Source: Chloroflexota bacterium (lineage in GTDB: Bacteria > Chloroflexota > Anaerolineae > Anaerolineales > Villigracilaceae). Taken from it: a stretch of DNA of 5,716 nucleotides. The translations under genes and the position numbers were made by a program. The stretch is taken from assembly GCA_021823555.1 (NCBI GenBank), contig JAKANW010000235.1, positions 1-5,716 on the forward strand, read 5' to 3'. The notes under the pieces are model-generated. The model was not told the DNA's origin, did not search any database, and saw only the letters and a program-made list of their open reading frames with translations. This document shows, one piece after another, positions 1 through 5,716 of this stretch (within the stretch, counting starts at the first letter, position 1; every line of letters starts with the position of its first letter).

Positions 1-560
1 TTCCCGCCGCAGATGGGACCATCGCCCTGACCGCCCTCGACGTGCAAGTTGAAATTGCTGGCATAGCTGCTCCAGCCGCCGTCCCCGGCGGCGACGCGGT
101 AACCAAACTTCGTATGCCATTCGCATCCCTCTTCCTCGGCCCGGGCAAATCAGCCATCAAACAGGGCGAAGAACTCATCGTCGGTTTCTACATTCAGACC
201 CTAAAGGTTTCTGAGACCTTTAGGGTCTCCTCCTCCTTCAAACGCATCATGCGTCCGCAGGGAGTGGCTTTGCCGATCATCAACCTGGCCATCTGGCTTG
301 AACGCGCCGACGATAAGGTGAGACAAATCCGTATCGCCGTCGGCCCAGGCGCGCCTACTCCGTGGCGCGCCACCGAAGCCGAAAAATTCATGACGGGCAA
401 GCCCATGAACGACGAGACCGTCAACGCCGCGCTCGAAGCCCTCCTCGCCCAGGTCGGATTCCGCTCCAGCGCCCGCCGCGCCAGCGCGGATTATCGCAGG
501 CATATCGTCAGTGGCTTGTTCAAGGATGTGTTGGATACCGCGTGGTTAAGAGCGAGCTAA
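1..560 (+). CDS. FAD-binding subunit of a xanthine dehydrogenase-family molybdenum hydroxylase (3' part, 5' truncated by window edge)
   Basis: The reading frame is open from the first full codon (base 3) to TAA at 558-560, giving 185 visible residues. The GTG at 42 is internal, because coding-like sequence (PAADGTIALTALDVQVEIAG) continues upstream of it. The first ~60 visible residues look like the end of the FAD-binding domain, ending in a GEELIVGFYI strand. The rest matches the C-terminal domain of CoxM/XdhB-type flavoproteins, with KRIMRPQGVALPI and RIAVGPGAPTPWRATEAE as the clearest motifs. Family members are about 260-290 residues, so I infer that roughly 80-100 residues lie outside the window. 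Its role would be to take electrons from the Fe-S clusters of the partner encoded 82 bases downstream and reduce NAD+ or another acceptor. Being paired with a fused Fe-S/Mo protein makes it YgfM-like. A 33-base palindrome interrupts the link between its two domains but keeps the frame. Confidence 0.88.
   Translation, partial: PAADGTIALTALDVQVEIAGIAAPAAVPGGDAVTKLRMPFASLFLGPGKSAIKQGEELIVGFYIQTLKVSETFRVSSSFKRIMRPQGVALPIINLAIWLERADDKVRQIRIAVGPGAPTPWRATEAEKFMTGKPMNDETVNAALEALLAQVGFRSSARRASADYRRHIVSGLFKDVLDTAWLRAS
196..228. repeat. In-frame palindromic element inside the FAD-subunit gene
   Basis: The arms AGACCCTAAAGGT (196-208) and ACCTTTAGGGTCT (216-228) are perfect 13-base inverted copies around a 7-base loop. 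In the gene's frame the element encodes about QTLKVSETFRVS, which does not look like the family and sits exactly where the FAD-binding domain should pass into the C-terminal domain (between GFYI and SSFKRI). Because it is so symmetrical, the minus strand also reads TLKVSETFRV. I infer an inserted mobile or expanding palindromic repeat tolerated as a loop. Copies elsewhere in the genome cannot be checked here. Confidence 0.8.
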
Positions 561-570
561 CTACTGAACG

Positions 571-628
571 ATGGAGTCCAACGACTCCCGTCGTTGGATA
601 TCAAAAGTCAGGAGACTTTTGACTCCAT
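571..628. repeat. Intergenic double-hairpin palindromic element between the hydroxylase genes
   Basis: Two adjacent hairpins are visible: TCCAACGAC/GTCGTTGGA (577-585 with 590-598, loop TCCC) and TCAAAAGTC/GACTTTTGA (601-609 with 614-622, loop AGGA). The whole is bounded by ATGGAGTC (571-578) and its inverted copy GACTCCAT (621-628), so a three-way junction or cruciform is possible, with two bases on each side shared between the alternative stems. It fills most of the 82-base gap between the genes and ends 4 bases before the ribosome binding site. There is no U-tract after either hairpin, so a terminator is unlikely. It could instead stabilise or modulate the mRNA, or be a passive repeat. Confidence 0.78.
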
Positions 629-632
629 TTAT

Positions 633-638
633 AGAGGA
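633..638 (+). promoter_or_regulatory. Ribosome binding site that sets the xdhD-like start
   Basis: AGAGGA lies four bases before ATG 643. An in-frame ATG at 571 would add 24 residues, but those are encoded by the palindromic repeat and have no family counterpart. The ATG at 643 instead opens directly into the ferredoxin-like beta strand MNDQISLTVNG, so 643 is the supported start. Confidence 0.82.
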
Positions 639-642
639 AATC

Positions 643-3525
<2,883 letters not shown>

Positions 3526-3540
3526 TTATGAAGTAGAAGT

Positions 3541-3580
3541 AAAAAGGACTCTCAAGGTTTCAAGCCTGAGAGTCCTTTTT
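3541..3580 (+). terminator. Intrinsic terminator after the hydroxylase genes
   Basis: AAAAAGGACTCTCA (3541-3554) is inverted as TGAGAGTCCTTTTT (3567-3580) around a 12-base loop that can pair further (AGG with CCT). A GC-containing stem followed by five T on the + strand, 15 bases after the stop codon at 3525, fits a rho-independent terminator. Five A on the other side would also let it work on the minus strand, though no minus-strand gene ends here. It separates the hydroxylase unit from thrC. Confidence 0.88.
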
Positions 3581-3606
3581 GTATCAAGCCATCTATCGGG
3601 TAAAAT
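3579..3606 (+). promoter_or_regulatory. Possible weak sigma70-type promoter for thrC
   Basis: TAAAAT at 3601-3606 is a good -10 match. TTGTAT at 3579-3584, 16 bases upstream, shares only TTG with the -35 consensus and overlaps the end of the terminator. A start near 3612 would leave a leader of about 15 bases, then AAAAGGG (3616-3622) as ribosome binding site five bases before ATG 3628. The terminator just upstream makes a separate promoter likely somewhere in this 102-base gap; this exact placement is tentative. Confidence 0.35.
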
Positions 3607-3627
3607 CAAGCCGAGAAAAGGGTAACT

Positions 3628-4896
3628 ATGCAAAAATTCACTGGCTATCGCTGTTCGTTGTGTGGGACCGAATACCTGCCCGGTCAGGTCACGTACACTT
3701 GCCCAAAAGATGGCGGCAACCTGGATATCGAGCTGGATTACAAGGCGATCAAGAAGAAATTCCAATTGGAAGACATCACCAGCCGCGGCGATTTTTCGCT
3801 CTGGCGCTACGAACCGCTCCTGCCTGTCAATACGCCAAAGGGCGAAGCGACGCCTCTCCACCTGGCAGGTTGGACTCCGGTCTTCAAACTGCCGCGCCTG
3901 GCGGAGAAACTTGGGCTGAAACACTTGTGGCTCAAGGACGAGTCGCGCAATCCCAGCGCCTCGTTCAAAGACCGCGCTTCTGCCATTTTGATGGCGCGTG
4001 CGCAGGAAATCAAAGCAGATGTCGTTGTGACCGCTTCCACTGGGAATGCAGGCGCCGCGCTGGCCTGCATGTCCGCCGCCATTGGGCAGAAGGCGATCAT
4101 CTTCGCGCCCAAGTCTGCGCCGCCTGCCAAAGTGGCGCAACTGCTCATCTTCGGTGCGAAAGTCATTCTCGTGGATGGAACCTACGACGACGCCTTTGAT
4201 CTAACCATCAAAGCCGCCAATGAATTCGGCTGGTATTGTCGCAACACGGGCTACAACCCGTTCACTGCCGAGGGCAAAAAGACGGCTGCCTTTGAGATCT
4301 GGGAGTGGTGGATCGAGGTCCATCGCGACTGGCACGAGAAGGATAGCCCGTTGGATAATCATTCGCCGTTGACCATCTTCATTCCTGTTGGCGATGGCAA
4401 CATCATCTCCGGCATCCATAAGGGATTCAAGGATTTGCTCGAACTGGGTTGGACCCCCAGCATGCCGCGCATTATCGGCGTGCAGGCCGAAGGCTCCGCC
4501 GCGATTGCCAACGCATTTAACTCCAATACCGAAAGGATCATACCCGTCTCTGCCGCTACACTAGCCGATAGCATTTCCGTGGACCTGCCGCGCGATGGCG
4601 TGCGCGCCGTCCGTGCCGCGCGAGAGACGAATGGCGCGTATATCACGGTCCCGGATTCGGAGATTCTCAAAGCAATTGCGGAACTCGGTCAAATGGGCGT
4701 CTTTGCGGAACCGGCTGGGGCGACCGCGTATGCCGGTCTGGTCAAGGCGGCAGCTTCGGGCGTGGTCGGAAGCGATGACCCTGTCCTGGTGTTGAATACA
4801 GGCAGCGGCCTGAAAGATGTCAAAGCCGCGATGCAGGCGGTGGTCGCAGCGCCCGTCATCAAGCCTACAATTGAGGCGCTCAAACGCATTCTATGA
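3628..4896 (+). CDS. thrC: Threonine synthase (PLP-dependent)
   Basis: A complete 422-residue protein that would convert O-phosphohomoserine to threonine in the cytoplasm, the last step of threonine synthesis. Residues 7-30 form a zinc-ribbon-like start (C9, C12, C25) of the kind found on many bacterial and archaeal threonine synthases; the expected fourth cysteine is D28. The fold-type II PLP core follows: the Schiff-base lysine is K114 in NPSASFKDR, the phosphate-binding loop is TASTGNAGAA (135-144), PVGDGNIISGIHKGF (253-267) is very typical of threonine synthase, and TGSGLKD (391-397) closes the cofactor site. A charged stretch near 225-247 (with WEWW and HRDWHEKD) looks longer than usual. 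The start is supported by AAAAGGG five bases upstream. It follows a terminator, so it is probably not co-transcribed with the hydroxylase. A related PLP lyase is possible but less likely given the motifs. Confidence 0.88.
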   Translation: MQKFTGYRCSLCGTEYLPGQVTYTCPKDGGNLDIELDYKAIKKKFQLEDITSRGDFSLWRYEPLLPVNTPKGEATPLHLAGWTPVFKLPRLAEKLGLKHLWLKDESRNPSASFKDRASAILMARAQEIKADVVVTASTGNAGAALACMSAAIGQKAIIFAPKSAPPAKVAQLLIFGAKVILVDGTYDDAFDLTIKAANEFGWYCRNTGYNPFTAEGKKTAAFEIWEWWIEVHRDWHEKDSPLDNHSPLTIFIPVGDGNIISGIHKGFKDLLELGWTPSMPRIIGVQAEGSAAIANAFNSNTERIIPVSAATLADSISVDLPRDGVRAVRAARETNGAYITVPDSEILKAIAELGQMGVFAEPAGATAYAGLVKAAASGVVGSDDPVLVLNTGSGLKDVKAAMQAVVAAPVIKPTIEALKRIL

Positions 4897-5716
4897 AAGC
4901 CCAGTGGGACGTTCCGTTTCGTTATATTGTGTTGGTTTCCTTGCTGATCATCGTGTCAGCCGCGCTGTGGTACGTGCGCGAAGTTTTTCGTCCCCTGGTG
5001 ACAGCCGGCTTGATGGCTTTTTTCCTCAGCCCGGCTGTCAGCTTCCTGGTCACACATACGCGGCTCAAGCGGAAAGTGGCCGCCAACGTTGTTTATTTTA
5101 TGGCGTTGGCGATCATTGCCGTATTGCTGTTCGTGGTTTTGCCGTCGTCTCTCGACGATATGCAGGTACTGGCAAATGATTTCAACCGCGCTATGAACGA
5201 CCTGCAGGCAATATTGCAATCTCCTTATCAGATTGGCAATGTAAACATCTATCTTGGCTCTCTGATCCCGGCCATCCGTTCTTCCTTTAGCGGCGCCATT
5301 GTCCCGCAGCCGGCTGATGCCTTGCGGGTATTGCAAGTAACCTCACGTAATTTTCTGTGGTTCCTGGTTATTCTGGTCGCCACCTATTACCTGATGATCG
5401 ATTGGGAAAAACTGCGCGGTTGGTTGATCCAGCTTGCGCCGCCGGATGAACATGAAGATCTCCATCGGCTGTACCTCGAAATCCGCAAGATCTGGATGGG
5501 TTATTTGCGCGGCCAGCTCCGCTTGATTTTTATCTTGATTATTATGTATGCGGTGGTCTGGCAATTGATCGGACTGCCTGGTGCGCTCCTGCTTGGTTTT
5601 ATGGCCGGCGTGCTTAACTTACTCCCGGAAGTTGGCCCCCTGGCAGCCGCGCTCCTGGCAACCGCGGTGGCTTTCCTCGAAGGTTCCACCTATCTGCCGC
5701 TCTCGCACCTTTGGTT
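4893..5716 (+). CDS. AI-2E/UPF0118 family transporter-like membrane protein (3' truncated by window edge)
   Basis: The frame opens at ATG 4893, overlapping the thrC stop in ATGA, and stays open to the window end (274 codons seen). No Shine-Dalgarno lies close to the ATG (the nearest GAGG is about 16 bases away), so translation probably depends on coupling to thrC. Hydrophobic segments occur near residues 11-28, 34-54, 63-84, 153-169, 210-226, 229-246 and 249-262, with a soluble stretch at 85-150. This layout and the motifs YLRGQLRLIFI (204-214) and GLPGALLLGFMAGVLNLLPEVGPL (227-250 region) fit the AI-2E transporter family, whose members are usually 340-400 residues, so perhaps 70-120 residues are missing. 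Some family members export autoinducer-2 and others act as Na+/H+ antiporters; the sequence does not say which applies here, and many have no known substrate. Confidence 0.88.
   Translation, partial: MKAQWDVPFRYIVLVSLLIIVSAALWYVREVFRPLVTAGLMAFFLSPAVSFLVTHTRLKRKVAANVVYFMALAIIAVLLFVVLPSSLDDMQVLANDFNRAMNDLQAILQSPYQIGNVNIYLGSLIPAIRSSFSGAIVPQPADALRVLQVTSRNFLWFLVILVATYYLMIDWEKLRGWLIQLAPPDEHEDLHRLYLEIRKIWMGYLRGQLRLIFILIIMYAVVWQLIGLPGALLLGFMAGVLNLLPEVGPLAAALLATAVAFLEGSTYLPLSHLW

Noticed and set aside
42..44. GTG at 42 as the start of the first gene
   Set aside because: The frame is open and family-like to the left edge, and a protein starting here would lack most of the FAD-binding domain.
196..228. 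Gene disruption (pseudogene) by the repeats in the FAD and xdhD-like genes
   Set aside because: Frames remain open through all three coding elements, and all Fe-S cysteines and active-site motifs are kept.
571..628. tRNA-like cloverleaf or terminator
   Set aside because: There is no anticodon arm, T-loop or CCA-type acceptor layout, and no U-tract after the hairpins.
571..642. Upstream in-frame ATG at 571 as start of the xdhD-like protein
   Set aside because: It lies on the outer arm of a palindromic repeat, has no ribosome binding site of its own, and the 24 added residues have no family counterpart; AGAGGA before ATG 643 fits much better.
3579..4199. A 206-residue + strand open frame overlapping thrC
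   Set aside because: It starts inside the terminator and runs in another frame across well-conserved thrC codons; its translation has no recognisable domain.

Overview
The window reads as a stretch of a moderately GC-rich bacterial chromosome. Gene content and the style of its short palindromic repeats suggest an anaerobic or facultative member of the Chloroflexota (Anaerolineae-like). That placement is an impression from protein sequence and repeats, not a computed assignment. All four genes lie on the + strand and none is complete-genome context: the first is cut by the left edge and the last by the right edge.

Left part (1-3525): two genes of a molybdenum hydroxylase of the xanthine dehydrogenase family. 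The first is the 3' end of an FAD-binding subunit. The second is a 960-residue protein that joins the two [2Fe-2S] domains to the molybdopterin-binding domains in one chain. This order, an FAD subunit followed by a fused Fe-S/Mo subunit, and many local motifs resemble E. coli YgfM-XdhD and the clostridial/enterococcal selenium-dependent xanthine dehydrogenases. Together they would pass electrons from a purine-type substrate at the Mo centre through two Fe-S clusters to FAD. A strong intrinsic terminator (3541-3580) closes this unit.

Right part (3601-5716): a second transcription unit, probably started from a weak promoter just after the terminator. It holds a threonine synthase (thrC) with an N-terminal zinc-ribbon-like segment, then, with a 4-base ATGA overlap, an AI-2E/UPF0118 family membrane protein that runs off the window.

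The most striking feature is a set of four palindromic elements confined to the hydroxylase genes. Three lie inside coding sequence, in frame, at domain or linker boundaries (196-228, 887-934, 2479-2554). One is intergenic, just before the xdhD-like ribosome binding site (571-628). Two of the coding ones share the same 10-base arms and so belong to one repeat family. The genes stay open through all of them, so the elements appear to have been inserted and tolerated as extra peptide loops.
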